NCBI RefSeq assembly: GCF_039537705.1
Contig: NZ_BAABBA010000005.1
Coordinates: forward strand, 124,001-188,000
Direction: 5' to 3'
Origin: Georgenia daeguensis
Lineage (GTDB): Bacteria > Actinomycetota > Actinomycetes > Actinomycetales > Actinomycetaceae
DNA: 64,000 bases
A program made the translations under genes and the position numbers. Shown piece after piece: positions 51,122 to 60,282 of the stretch (position 1 is the stretch's first letter; each line of letters starts with the position of its first letter). Below the pieces are notes generated by a model. That model saw nothing but the letters and a program-made list of their open reading frames with translations, was not told the origin of the DNA and did no database searches.

Positions 51122-52707
51122 TGCCGCACGGCACGACCCCCGCCGACGGCGGGGACCCGCTCGCGGGCTCCGTCCTGCTGCGCCGGGTGCGCCCAGTCCT
51201 GCCCGACGGCGGTGCCGGCGCGGCCGCTCCCCCGCCGCCCGGACCGGTCGACCTGCGCATCACGGACGGCGTCATCTCCGCCGTCGGACCCTCGCTGCCG
51301 CGCGAGCCGGGCGAGCAGGAGCTCGACGCCGCAGGCCGCTGGGCGATCCCGGGGCTGTGGGACCACCACGTCCACCTGTCGCAGTGGGCGCAGACCTTCA
51401 CCCGGCTCGACGTCTCCGCCGCGCGCAGCGCCGCCGCGGCGCTGGACCTGCTCGCGGCGTACCTGCCGACGGTGCCGCCCGGGCGCGACGTCCCGGTGGT
51501 GGCCTACGGCTTCCGGCACGCCACCTGGGCGGACCGGCCCACGCTGACGGCGCTCGACGCCGTCGCGGCCGGCCGGCCTGTGGTGATGCTCTCCGGCGAC
51601 GTGCACAGCGGCTGGGTCTCCACCCGGGGCCGCGAGCTCCTCGGCCTGCCGCTCCCGGCCGACGACGACGGGCTGGTCCGCGAGAACGTCTTCTTCACGG
51701 CGCTGGCGCGGCTGGCCGACCTGCCGGGCGGCGACCCGGCCCAGGGCCTGCGCCGGGCGCTCTCGGACGCCGCCGCGCGCGGCGTCGTCGGCGTGACGGA
51801 CCTGGAGTGGGCGCGCAACGCGGCCGAGTGGCCGCCGCGCGTGGCCGCCGGTCTCGACCTGCTGCGCGTGCGCACCGCCACCTACGCCGACGGCCTCGAC
51901 GAGATCCTCGCGGGCGGCCTGCGCACGGGCGACCCGCTGCCCGGCGGCCGCGGCCTGCTGACGATGGGGCCGCTGAAGGTCATCTCCGACGGCTCGCTGA
52001 ACACCGCCACCGCCCACACGTCTCTGCCCTACGAGCACCCGCAGGACCCCAGCCACCCGCACGGGGTCCAGAACGTGACGCCGGAGGAGCTGACGGACCT
52101 GGTGCGCCGCGCCACGGCCGGCGGGATCGAGGTGGCCGTGCACGCGATCGGCGACGCCGCCGTCGCCATCGCCCTCGACGCCGTCGAGGCCGCCGGGGCC
52201 CGCGGCTCGATCGAGCACGCCCAGCTCCTCGCCCCGGACCAGCCGGCTCGGTTCGCCCGGCTCGGGGTCGTGGCCAGCGTGCAGCCGGCGCACCTGCTGG
52301 ACGACCGCGACGTGACCGAGCGCCTCTGGCCGGGCCGCGCAGGGCAGAGCTTCCCGCTGCGGTCCCTGCTCGACGCCGGCGCGCGCCTGGCCTTCGGCTC
52401 CGACGCGCCGGTCGCGCCGCTGGACCCGTGGCTGGCGATGGCCGCGGCCGTCCACCGCAGCGCCGACGAGCGCGCCCCCTGGCACCCCGAGCAGCACCTC
52501 ACGGCGGCGGAGGCGCTGGCGGCGTCGACGAACGGCCGGGGCTCGCTGCGCGCCGGGGCGCCCGGGGACGTCGTCCTGCTCGACGCCGACCCGCTCGCCC
52601 CGCCTTCAGACGGCCCGGGCCACACCGCCGCCACGGCCGCGCACCTGCGGTCGATGCACGTCGCGGCGACCCTCGTGGCCGGGCGCGCGACCCACCTCGC
52701 GCTCTGA
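51121..52707 (+). CDS. amidohydrolase family 3 protein
   Basis: 528 residues. Metal-binding HxH in WDHHVHLSQW (His83, His85), VHAIGDAAV, IEHAQLL and the GSDAPVAPL Asp. It resembles the YtcJ/N-acyl-amide hydrolase branch. Substrate unknown. A Pro/Ala-rich insert near residues 30-42 is not conserved in the family. Confidence 0.88.
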   Translation: MPHGTTPADGGDPLAGSVLLRRVRPVLPDGGAGAAAPPPPGPVDLRITDGVISAVGPSLPREPGEQELDAAGRWAIPGLWDHHVHLSQWAQTFTRLDVSAARSAAAALDLLAAYLPTVPPGRDVPVVAYGFRHATWADRPTLTALDAVAAGRPVVMLSGDVHSGWVSTRGRELLGLPLPADDDGLVRENVFFTALARLADLPGGDPAQGLRRALSDAAARGVVGVTDLEWARNAAEWPPRVAAGLDLLRVRTATYADGLDEILAGGLRTGDPLPGGRGLLTMGPLKVISDGSLNTATAHTSLPYEHPQDPSHPHGVQNVTPEELTDLVRRATAGGIEVAVHAIGDAAVAIALDAVEAAGARGSIEHAQLLAPDQPARFARLGVVASVQPAHLLDDRDVTERLWPGRAGQSFPLRSLLDAGARLAFGSDAPVAPLDPWLAMAAAVHRSADERAPWHPEQHLTAAEALAASTNGRGSLRAGAPGDVVLLDADPLAPPSDGPGHTAATAAHLRSMHVAATLVAGRATHLAL

Positions 52708-52731
52708 CCCGGCCCGCGCACCCGTTAGCGT
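52704..52731 (+). promoter_or_regulatory. leaderless promoter of the PhzF gene
   Basis: TAGCGT (52726-52731), 6 bases before GTG 52738. A CTGACC -35-like box at 52704-52709 overlaps the preceding stop codon. Confidence 0.5.
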
Positions 52732-52737
52732 TGGTGC

Positions 52738-53589
52738 GTGAACGAGCGTCGCTTCGCCCAGGTCGATGTCTTCTCCCTGGTCCCCTTCGCCGGCAACCCC
52801 GTGGCCGTGGTGGTCGACGGCGAGGGCCTCTCCGATGCCGAGATGCAGCGGTTCGCCACCTGGACCAACCTCTCCGAGACCACGTTCCTGCTCCCGCCCA
52901 CCACCGACCAGGCGGACTACCGGGTGCGGATCTTCACCACCGACGGTGAGCTGCCCTTCGCCGGCCACCCCACCATCGGCTCCGCGCACGCCTGGCTCCA
53001 GGCCGGTGGGACCCCGCGCACGCCGGGCCGCCTGGTGCAGGAGTGCGCGCAGGGTCTCGTGCCGCTGCGCGAGACCGGCGGCCGGTGGGCGTTCGCCGGG
53101 CCCGAGCTCACCCGGTACGAGCCGCCGTCGGGCGAGGAGCTCGAGCGGGCGACCCGCGGCCTCGGGCTGAGCGCCGAGGACGTGCTCGACGCCTCCTGGC
53201 TCGTCAACGGGCCGGAGTGGCTCGCGCTGCGGGTGGCCTCGGCCGACGTCGTCCTCGGGATCCGCCCGGACTACGCGGCGCTCGGCGACCTGTTCGTCGG
53301 CGTCGTCGGGCCGCACCCGGCCGACGACGGCGCCCCGGGCCGGGACGACCGGCCCACCTTCGAGGTCCGCGCCGTCATGGGCACGGGCACCGAGGACCCC
53401 GTCACCGGCAGTCTCAACGCCGGGCTCGCCCGCTGGCTCCGGGACACCGGGGTCGCACCGGCGGCGTACGTCGCCGCCCAGGGCACCGTGCAGGGCCGCA
53501 GCGGCCGCGTGCACGTCACCGACGACGACGGCGAGATCTGGGTGGCGGGCGACGCCGTCACCGGCGTCGAGGGCACGGTGCGGCTGTGA
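52738..53589 (+). CDS. PhzF-family isomerase-like protein
   Basis: 283 residues. PhzF fold with AGNPVAVV near residue 18, the catalytic Glu in NLSETTFLL, LPFAGHPTIGSAHAW and DPVTGSLNAGLARWL. Most genomic PhzF homologues are not phenazine enzymes, and no other phz gene is present. GTG start. The stop overlaps the mini-protein start (GTGA). Confidence 0.92.
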   Translation: MNERRFAQVDVFSLVPFAGNPVAVVVDGEGLSDAEMQRFATWTNLSETTFLLPPTTDQADYRVRIFTTDGELPFAGHPTIGSAHAWLQAGGTPRTPGRLVQECAQGLVPLRETGGRWAFAGPELTRYEPPSGEELERATRGLGLSAEDVLDASWLVNGPEWLALRVASADVVLGIRPDYAALGDLFVGVVGPHPADDGAPGRDDRPTFEVRAVMGTGTEDPVTGSLNAGLARWLRDTGVAPAAYVAAQGTVQGRSGRVHVTDDDGEIWVAGDAVTGVEGTVRL

Positions 53590-53738
53590 GCGGCGACCTG
53601 CCCCGGGAGCTGCGCGACGCCGGCGAGGACCTCCCGCCGCGGAGCCGCCGGCCGGCGTGGCACCGGGTCGTCGCCGGCCTGGTCGTCGCGGCGATGGTGG
53701 TCACGCTGCTGCTCTACACCGGGATGGCGTTCTTCTGA
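53586..53738 (+). CDS. small single-helix membrane protein
   Basis: 50 residues. A polar basic N-terminus is followed by one membrane helix (RVVAGLVVAAMVVTLLLYTG). GTGA overlap with the PhzF gene supports translation. No family is recognised. Location and coupling suggest a membrane partner of unknown role. Confidence 0.7.
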   Translation: MSGDLPRELRDAGEDLPPRSRRPAWHRVVAGLVVAAMVVTLLLYTGMAFF

Positions 53739-53799
53739 CCCGCAGCGGTTCCTCGCCGAGCCCCCAGCCTGCTCCCAGGCAATCCCCAGGCCGGCGCGC

Positions 53800-53805
53800 C
53801 ACACT
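53800..53805 (+). promoter_or_regulatory. candidate leaderless -10 box (CACACT) of the response-regulator gene
   Basis: 6 bases before ATG 53812. Confidence 0.4.
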
Positions 53806-53811
53806 GGGCCC

Positions 53812-54576
53812 ATGAACGCCATGTCCCCGGCGGCCGCCGCTCGGCCCGCGGCCGAGGCTCGCCTGCTGGTCGTCGACGACGAGCCCAGCATCCGCGAGCT
53901 CCTCTCGGCGTCCCTGCGGTTCGCCGGCTTCGACGTCGTCACGGCCGGGGACGGCAACGCCGCCCTGCGGGCCGCCGCCGAGCAGCCGCCGGACCTCGTG
54001 GTGCTCGACGTGATGCTGCCCGACATGGACGGCTTCACCGTCCTGCGCCGGCTGCGCGCGCACGGCGACAGCATCCCCGTGCTCTTCCTCACCGCCCGCG
54101 ACGACATGTCCGACAAGGTCCAGGGGCTCACCGTCGGCGGCGACGACTACGTCACCAAGCCGTTCAGCCTGGAGGAGGTCGTCGCCCGCATCCGGGCCGT
54201 CCTCCGGCGCACCAGCCCGCCCGCGGAGAACGACGGTGCCCGCCTCTCCTACGCCGACCTGGAGCTGGACGAGGACGCGCACGAGGTGCGCCGCGCGGGC
54301 CGGCTCGTGGACCTCTCCCCCACCGAGTTCAAGCTCCTGCGCTACCTCATGATCAACGCCGAGCGCGTGGTGTCGAAGTCCCAGATCCTGGACCACGTGT
54401 GGGACTACGACTTCGCCGGCGACCCGGCGATCGTCGAGTCCTACATCTCCTACCTGCGCCGCAAGATCGACACCGCCGACAACCTCGGCCTCACCGGCCC
54501 CGAGGCGGCCGCGCTCGCGCCGCTGATCCACACCAAACGCGGCGTCGGCTACGTGCTGCGCCGGATGCCGGCCTGA
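53812..54576 (+). CDS. OmpR-family response regulator
   Basis: 254 residues. Receiver domain with phospho-acceptor Asp66 (VLDVMLPDMDG), a DDE-type acidic pocket and the Lys of VTKPF. The C-terminal winged helix has DLSPTEFKLLRYLM and SYISYLRRKID. It is paired with the histidine kinase gene by a TGATG overlap. A small extra stretch (DNLGLTGPEAAALAP) before the final wing resembles TrcR/TcrA-type regulators. Confidence 0.93.
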   Translation: MNAMSPAAAARPAAEARLLVVDDEPSIRELLSASLRFAGFDVVTAGDGNAALRAAAEQPPDLVVLDVMLPDMDGFTVLRRLRAHGDSIPVLFLTARDDMSDKVQGLTVGGDDYVTKPFSLEEVVARIRAVLRRTSPPAENDGARLSYADLELDEDAHEVRRAGRLVDLSPTEFKLLRYLMINAERVVSKSQILDHVWDYDFAGDPAIVESYISYLRRKIDTADNLGLTGPEAAALAPLIHTKRGVGYVLRRMPA

Positions 54577-56240
54577 TGGTCGGTCGCCTGCACGACCGGT
54601 GGCGCGCCGTCCCGCTCAGCGCCCGCCTCGTCGCCATCATCACGACCCTCCTGCTCGTGGGTCTCACGGCGGCGGCCCTGGTCACCGTGACGGTCCTGCG
54701 CGCGAACCTCATCGGCCAGGTGGACCGCCAGCTCGAGGCCTCCGCCCACGACCTGGCGCAGCGCACGGTCGACCAGCTCACGGGGAGCCGCCCGCTCTCC
54801 GACACCAACGTGCTGCCCTCGGACTACTACGTGCGCGTGCAGGTCAGCGGGGTCGGTGTCGAGGAGCTCATGAGCCCGCGCACCGCCGAGGAGGTCGGCC
54901 GGCCGCGTCTCGGCGACGTCGACCTGAGCAGGCTCTCGGCCGCCGACGCCGAGCCGGTGACCGTGCCCGGCGACGGCGGTGAGCACGGGCACGTGCGGTG
55001 GCGGGCCACCACCATGCCGCTGCGTGCGCCCGGCGAGGGTCAGGTCCTCGGCGCGGTCACCGTCGCGCTGCCCATGGTCGGGGTGGACCAGACCCTGGGC
55101 GGCACCAGCAGGCTGATCATGCTCTCGGGCCTGCTGATCGTCGTCGGCGGCGGCCTCGCCGCCTGGGTCGCGGTCCGCCGCTCCCTCGCCCCGCTGCGCG
55201 AGATCGAGGCGACCGCCGGGGCCATCGCCGACGGCGACCTCTCGCGCCGCATCCCGGCCCTGCCGGAGACGACGGAGGTCGGCTCCGTGGCCCGCTCCCT
55301 CAACGTCATGCTCGCCCAGATCGAGGAGTCCTTCGCCGCGCGGACCGCGTCGGAGCGACGCATGCGCCGCTTCATCTCCGACGCCTCGCACGAGCTGCGC
55401 ACGCCGCTGTCGACCATCCGCGGCTACGGCGAGCTGTACCGGATGGGCGGGGTCCCGCCCGAGAAGCTCCCGCAGGCCCTCGGCCGCATCGAGTCCGAGG
55501 CCACCCGCATGGGCAACCTCGTCGAGGACCTGCTCCAGCTCGCACGGCTCGACGAGGGCCGCCCCCTGGTCCTCACGGACGTCGACCTGACCGCCGTCGC
55601 CCGCGACTCCGCCGCCGACCTCCACGCCCAGGCGCCCGACCGCCGCGTCGCCGTCGTCCCGCTCGCCGACGGCGGAGCCCGGCCGGTCCCGGTGGTGGTC
55701 CGTGCCGACCGGGACCGCATCAGCCAGGTCGTCGCCAACCTCGTGGGCAACGTGCTGCAGCACACCCCGGCCGGCACGCCCGTCGAGCTCGCGGTGGGGG
55801 TGGTCGAGCCGGGCTGGGCGCAGCTCGAGGTGCGGGACCACGGGCCGGGCATCGCGCAGGAGGACGCGGCGCGGGTCTTCGAACGGTTCTACCGCGTCGA
55901 CCCCTCGCGCACGCGCAGCTCCGGCGGGTCCGGGCTCGGGCTGGCGATCGTCGCCAGCATCGTCGGGGCCCACGGCGGGGCCGTGCGGGTGGTGCCGACG
56001 CCAGGCGGCGGGACCACCGTCCAGGTGGCCCTGCCGGCTGGCGAGCCGTCGGTGCCGTCACACCCCGGTCAGGTGCGGGCTAGCGACGGTGTGCCCCCCG
56101 TGGTGGGTGCCGTGGGAGGAGTACAGACGGAACCGCAGCAGCATGACGCCCAGCATGACGGGGCAGGCGAGCCCGGTCTGGATCTCGATCAGGCTGGACT
56201 GCGGCACGGCGCCCGTCAGGTAGCCGACGATCAGCAGTAG
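54576..56240 (+). CDS. sensor histidine kinase
   Basis: 554 residues. Two membrane helices (about 18-40 and 180-200) enclose an extracellular sensor loop. A HAMP domain, the H-box SDASHELRTPLSTIRGYGEL (His272), and the N, G1 (DHGPGI) and G2 (GGSGLGLAIV) boxes follow. The catalytic domain ends near residue 488. The last 65 residues are Gln/Asp/Gly-rich, unlike any kinase end, and lie antisense to the 3' end of the next gene. It senses an unknown envelope signal. Confidence 0.92.
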   Translation: MVGRLHDRWRAVPLSARLVAIITTLLLVGLTAAALVTVTVLRANLIGQVDRQLEASAHDLAQRTVDQLTGSRPLSDTNVLPSDYYVRVQVSGVGVEELMSPRTAEEVGRPRLGDVDLSRLSAADAEPVTVPGDGGEHGHVRWRATTMPLRAPGEGQVLGAVTVALPMVGVDQTLGGTSRLIMLSGLLIVVGGGLAAWVAVRRSLAPLREIEATAGAIADGDLSRRIPALPETTEVGSVARSLNVMLAQIEESFAARTASERRMRRFISDASHELRTPLSTIRGYGELYRMGGVPPEKLPQALGRIESEATRMGNLVEDLLQLARLDEGRPLVLTDVDLTAVARDSAADLHAQAPDRRVAVVPLADGGARPVPVVVRADRDRISQVVANLVGNVLQHTPAGTPVELAVGVVEPGWAQLEVRDHGPGIAQEDAARVFERFYRVDPSRTRSSGGSGLGLAIVASIVGAHGGAVRVVPTPGGGTTVQVALPAGEPSVPSHPGQVRASDGVPPVVGAVGGVQTEPQQHDAQHDGAGEPGLDLDQAGLRHGARQVADDQQ

Positions 56241-56564
56241 CCCGACCACCAGGGTGGCGCCGGCCATCTCGAGCGTGGGGCGCCAGTCCATGCCGCGGAA
56301 CCGCATCCAGGCCGCCATCGGGACGGTGAGGTTGACGGCGATCACCGCGACGGAGAGCACAGGGGCACGCTCGGGGAGCTGGGTGTAGCCCAGGAGCGCA
56401 GCGCCCTGGAAGAACAGCAGCGAGAGCGCAAGTGCGCTGACGCACATGACCACGCACATCTCGGCCAGGTGGAGGAGGAACCGACCCGCAGGTGCGGTCA
56501 CCCTCCTGACGGCTCCGTCCTGCGTGGGTGCCCGTGATCTGTGGGTGAAGGCTGTGGCGCGCAT
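56058..56564 (-). CDS. small integral membrane protein of unknown function
   Basis: 168 residues, four hydrophobic helices. It has a conserved-looking MAAWMRFRGMDWRPTLEMAG loop and a His-rich end (SSHGTHHGGH). I recall a widespread actinobacterial membrane family with the same WMRxRG...EM pattern, but its function is unknown. Its 3' 183 bases overlap the histidine-kinase frame on the other strand. ATG 56564 has GGGAGG upstream. Confidence 0.7.
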   Translation of the reverse strand: MRATAFTHRSRAPTQDGAVRRVTAPAGRFLLHLAEMCVVMCVSALALSLLFFQGAALLGYTQLPERAPVLSVAVIAVNLTVPMAAWMRFRGMDWRPTLEMAGATLVVGLLLIVGYLTGAVPQSSLIEIQTGLACPVMLGVMLLRFRLYSSHGTHHGGHTVASPHLTGV

Positions 56565-56834
56565 GATGACCCTCCCTTCGGCCGGGCAGGCTCCGGGGTG
56601 GAGCCCGATCTCCGGGACAACGGGTCGGCACCGTCTACCCCGGACGGCGGCCGGGGTGCCGGTGATGCGGCAATTGTCCGACTGGTGGCCCTCGCCGGGC
56701 CAGGGACGAAGGTCCCCGGCCGGCGCCGGCAAGGCCAGGCGCTCGCGGAGGTCACGGCTGCCCCCGCGGCCCGCTGGATCTCACGGGCCACCGGTGGTTA
56801 CCTGAGGGGCATCCCTCTGACGCTGGAGGCACGA

Positions 56835-57530
56835 ATGCCCGCGTTCTCGGCGAAGGTCCGCACGGCGGCGGCAGCGCTGCCGCTCGTCGTGGCCTACGAC
56901 GTCGCGCTCCGGCCGTGGATGAGCACCTGGGGCAGCACGCCGGAGGAGCGCCGCGAACCGCTGCCGGGCGACGACGTCGTCGACGCCGTGATGACGCACT
57001 GCACGAAGGCGGTCACGATCGAGGCCCCGCCGGAGCGCGTGTGGCCTTGGCTGATCCAGATCGGTGACCGGCGCGCAGGCTTCTACAGCCACGACTGGAT
57101 CGAGCGGTTCGTCTTCCCCGGCACGGTGCACTACGTCGAGCGCACCCGCTCGGCCACCCGCATCCACCCCGAGCTCCAGGACGTGCACGTGGGCGACCAG
57201 ATCGACACCGGGTCGATCGGCCGGATGAGGTTCGGCAACCCGGTCACGGTTCTCGAGCCCGACCGTGCCCTCGTCATCGGCACGTGGGCGTTCGTCCTGC
57301 GCCGGCTGCCGGGGGACCGGACCCGGCTGCTGGTGCGCGAGCGGGACGGCGGGTACCTCCGGCCCATGGTCCCCCGCCGGTTCGGCCTCGCGCGCGCGGC
57401 GCTGGGCGTCGTCGACTACGTGGTCGGCGACCCGCTGCACTTCCTGATGGAGCGGCGGATGATGCTGGGTCTGAAGGAGCGCAGCGAACGTCGCCGGGAC
57501 GAAGTTCCCTTGGACGCGGCGCCCGCCTGA
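56835..57530 (+). CDS. SRPBCC (START-like) family protein
   Basis: 231 residues. A hydrophobic N-terminus is followed by a START-like fold with TIEAPPERVWPWLIQIG, a typical opening of polyketide-cyclase/SRPBCC proteins, and DYVVGDPLHFLMERRMM near the end. The fold makes a lipid-binding cavity; the ligand is unknown. GGAGG at 56825-56829 supports the ATG. It precedes the CPBP gene in the same direction by 45 bases. Confidence 0.85.
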   Translation: MPAFSAKVRTAAAALPLVVAYDVALRPWMSTWGSTPEERREPLPGDDVVDAVMTHCTKAVTIEAPPERVWPWLIQIGDRRAGFYSHDWIERFVFPGTVHYVERTRSATRIHPELQDVHVGDQIDTGSIGRMRFGNPVTVLEPDRALVIGTWAFVLRRLPGDRTRLLVRERDGGYLRPMVPRRFGLARAALGVVDYVVGDPLHFLMERRMMLGLKERSERRRDEVPLDAAPA

Positions 57531-57575
57531 GGTCCACTGGAGGGGCACAGCTACCACGACGAGGAGGTGGCTGGA

Positions 57576-58431
<856 letters not shown>

Positions 58432-58439
<8 letters not shown>

Positions 58440-58476
58440 GGTTTCGGTGCTCCTGGAGCACCGAATCCTCACCGTT
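58432..58476. terminator. 45-nt near-perfect palindrome at the CPBP stop codon
   Basis: 22-bp arms (AACGGTGAGGTTTCGGTGCT and its complement) with a single mismatch and almost no loop. The TGA stop lies in the left arm. Placed between convergent genes, it probably ends transcription from both sides. Confidence 0.65.
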
Positions 58477-58488
58477 GCTGGTACGCGG

Positions 58489-58607
58489 GGGCGTTCACCA
58501 CCCGCCGCGGCGCGTTCACCACTCCGGGTGCGCGTTCACCACCCACCGGCGCGAGCTCACCACCGGCGCGAGCTCACCACTCCGGGTGCGCGCTCACCAC
58601 TCCCGGT
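58489..58607 (-). repeat. ~20-nt degenerate tandem repeat running into the AGPS-like stop codon
   Basis: Six units share a GCGCG start and a TCACCAC core, with variable CCGGGT or CCG ends. The right-most unit contains the stop and last codons of the flavoprotein gene, so the array probably grew from the gene end. Confidence 0.8.
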
Positions 58608-60282
58608 GCGCCGGCAGCAGGGTGCCCGGGTTGAGGTTGCGGCCGGGGTCCACCCCGCGCAGCAGCGCCACCATCACGTCCGTGCCGGCGGAGGAGATGT
58701 CCTCCTCCAGCCAGTGCGCGTGGTCGGTGCCCACCCCGTGGTGGTGCGAGATCGTGGCGCCGGTGTCGATGAAGGACTGCTGGATCGCCCGCTTCACCAC
58801 CCAGTACCGCTCGAGCTGCTCGTCCACGGGCTCGACCCCCGGCGCGAACGCGAACGTGAAGTACAGGCACGCGCCCGAGTGATAGCTGTGCGAGAGGTGG
58901 CACATGATGAAGCCCTGCACGCCGAGCTGGTCGAACGCCTCGCGCGCGGACCGGATCGTCCCGGTGTAGACGTCCATCAGCTTCGACCACGGCGCCGCCG
59001 TCTCCGACACGTCCCCCATCGCCCCGATGTCGAGGAGGAAGTCGCGGATGTAGGGGGTGTCGAACTTCTTCTGGTCGTACAGCGCGCCCGGCCCGCGGCC
59101 GAGCTTGATGCCGCCGTGCTTCTTGACGATCTTGCCGACGATGCTCTTCTCGGCCTTGACCCGGGCGCTGCCGCCCTCGTAGCCGACGTAGGACAGGCAC
59201 ACCGCGTCGAGGTCCCAGCCGCGCCTTGCCAGGACGTCGAAGAGCACGGTCTGGACCTTGCCGGAGACGCCCTTCTTCGCCTTCTGCGTGGAGAAGGAGA
59301 ACGCGGTCTCGTTGGCGTCGGAGACGCGGGTGACGGTGGGGTGGGCGTCGGAGGTCGAGATCTCCTGCATCGCCGCCAGCGCCGCGCTCCACGAGGGGTA
59401 GAGGTAGGCGATGATGTCGCGGTTCTCGGGCACCCGGTGCACGTGCACCCACGCCTCGGTGATGACGCCCAGGCGCCCCTCGGAGCCGAGGATCATCTCG
59501 CGCACGGAGGGTCCCGACGACGTGGACGGCAGCGGCCGCAGCACCACGACCTTGCCCGGCTGCACCAGGCGCAGACCGCGGGTGATGTCCGCGATGTCGC
59601 CGTACTTGTCGGACTGCATGCCGGAGGAGCGCGTCGCGATCCAGCCGCCCAGCGTGGAGTGCCGGAAGCTGTCCGGCTGGTGGCCCATCGTCCACCCGCG
59701 GGCGTTGAGCTGCTCCTCCATGTCGGGGCCCAGCACGCCGGCCTGGATGCGGGCCAGCCCGGCGGCCTCGTCCACCTCGAGCACGCGGTTGAGGCGGCCG
59801 AGGTCGAGCGAGACGACCGTGCGCTCCTCCGCCGGCGGCGGGGTGAGCGAGCCGGAGATGTTGGACCCGCCCCCGAAGGGGATCAGGACGCCGTCGGCGG
59901 CGACCACCGCGTCGACGACCTTGCGCACCTCGTCCTCGTCGGCCGGGTAGACGACGACGTCGGGCACGCGCGGCAGGTCCCCCGCGCGGACGCGGACCAG
60001 GTCCGCCAGGCCCTTGCCGTAGGTGTGCACCACCCGGTCGAGGTCCTCGGTGACCACGTGCTCCGCCCCGACGGCGGAGCCGAGGGTCGCGGCGAGCTCC
60101 TCGCCGAGCCGGCTGGCGGGGACGTCGAGCTCCTCGAATGCCGGCGGCGGCGTGCCGGGGGCCGAGAGGTCGATGCCGACCTTGTCCATCACGAACGGTG
60201 CCATCCTGGGCTTGTCCCGGTAGTTGAAGGCCACGCCCTCCACTCCCCAGCCCCACCACTTCTGGTGTGCGACACCCTTCAC
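58594..60282 (-). CDS. alkyl-dihydroxyacetone-phosphate synthase-like FAD oxidase
   Basis: 562 residues. Vanillyl-alcohol-oxidase-type FAD fold with PFGGGSNISGS (135-145). It also has the long AGPS-specific stretch GHQPDSFRHSTLGGWIATRS (200-219) followed by SGMQSDKYGDI, and the active-site triple His 513-515 (ISHHHGVG). Eukaryotic AGPS swaps the acyl group of acyl-DHAP for a fatty alcohol, creating the ether bond. Bacterial homologues are often annotated only as FAD-binding oxidases. The GTG start overlaps the acyltransferase stop by 4 bases, with GGAGGAGG upstream. Last gene of the operon. Confidence 0.85.
   Translation of the reverse strand: MKGVAHQKWWGWGVEGVAFNYRDKPRMAPFVMDKVGIDLSAPGTPPPAFEELDVPASRLGEELAATLGSAVGAEHVVTEDLDRVVHTYGKGLADLVRVRAGDLPRVPDVVVYPADEDEVRKVVDAVVAADGVLIPFGGGSNISGSLTPPPAEERTVVSLDLGRLNRVLEVDEAAGLARIQAGVLGPDMEEQLNARGWTMGHQPDSFRHSTLGGWIATRSSGMQSDKYGDIADITRGLRLVQPGKVVVLRPLPSTSSGPSVREMILGSEGRLGVITEAWVHVHRVPENRDIIAYLYPSWSAALAAMQEISTSDAHPTVTRVSDANETAFSFSTQKAKKGVSGKVQTVLFDVLARRGWDLDAVCLSYVGYEGGSARVKAEKSIVGKIVKKHGGIKLGRGPGALYDQKKFDTPYIRDFLLDIGAMGDVSETAAPWSKLMDVYTGTIRSAREAFDQLGVQGFIMCHLSHSYHSGACLYFTFAFAPGVEPVDEQLERYWVVKRAIQQSFIDTGATISHHHGVGTDHAHWLEEDISSAGTDVMVALLRGVDPGRNLNPGTLLPAHREW

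Noticed and set aside
52738..53589. Phenazine biosynthesis
   Set aside because: The PhzF family is broad and no other phenazine gene is in the window.
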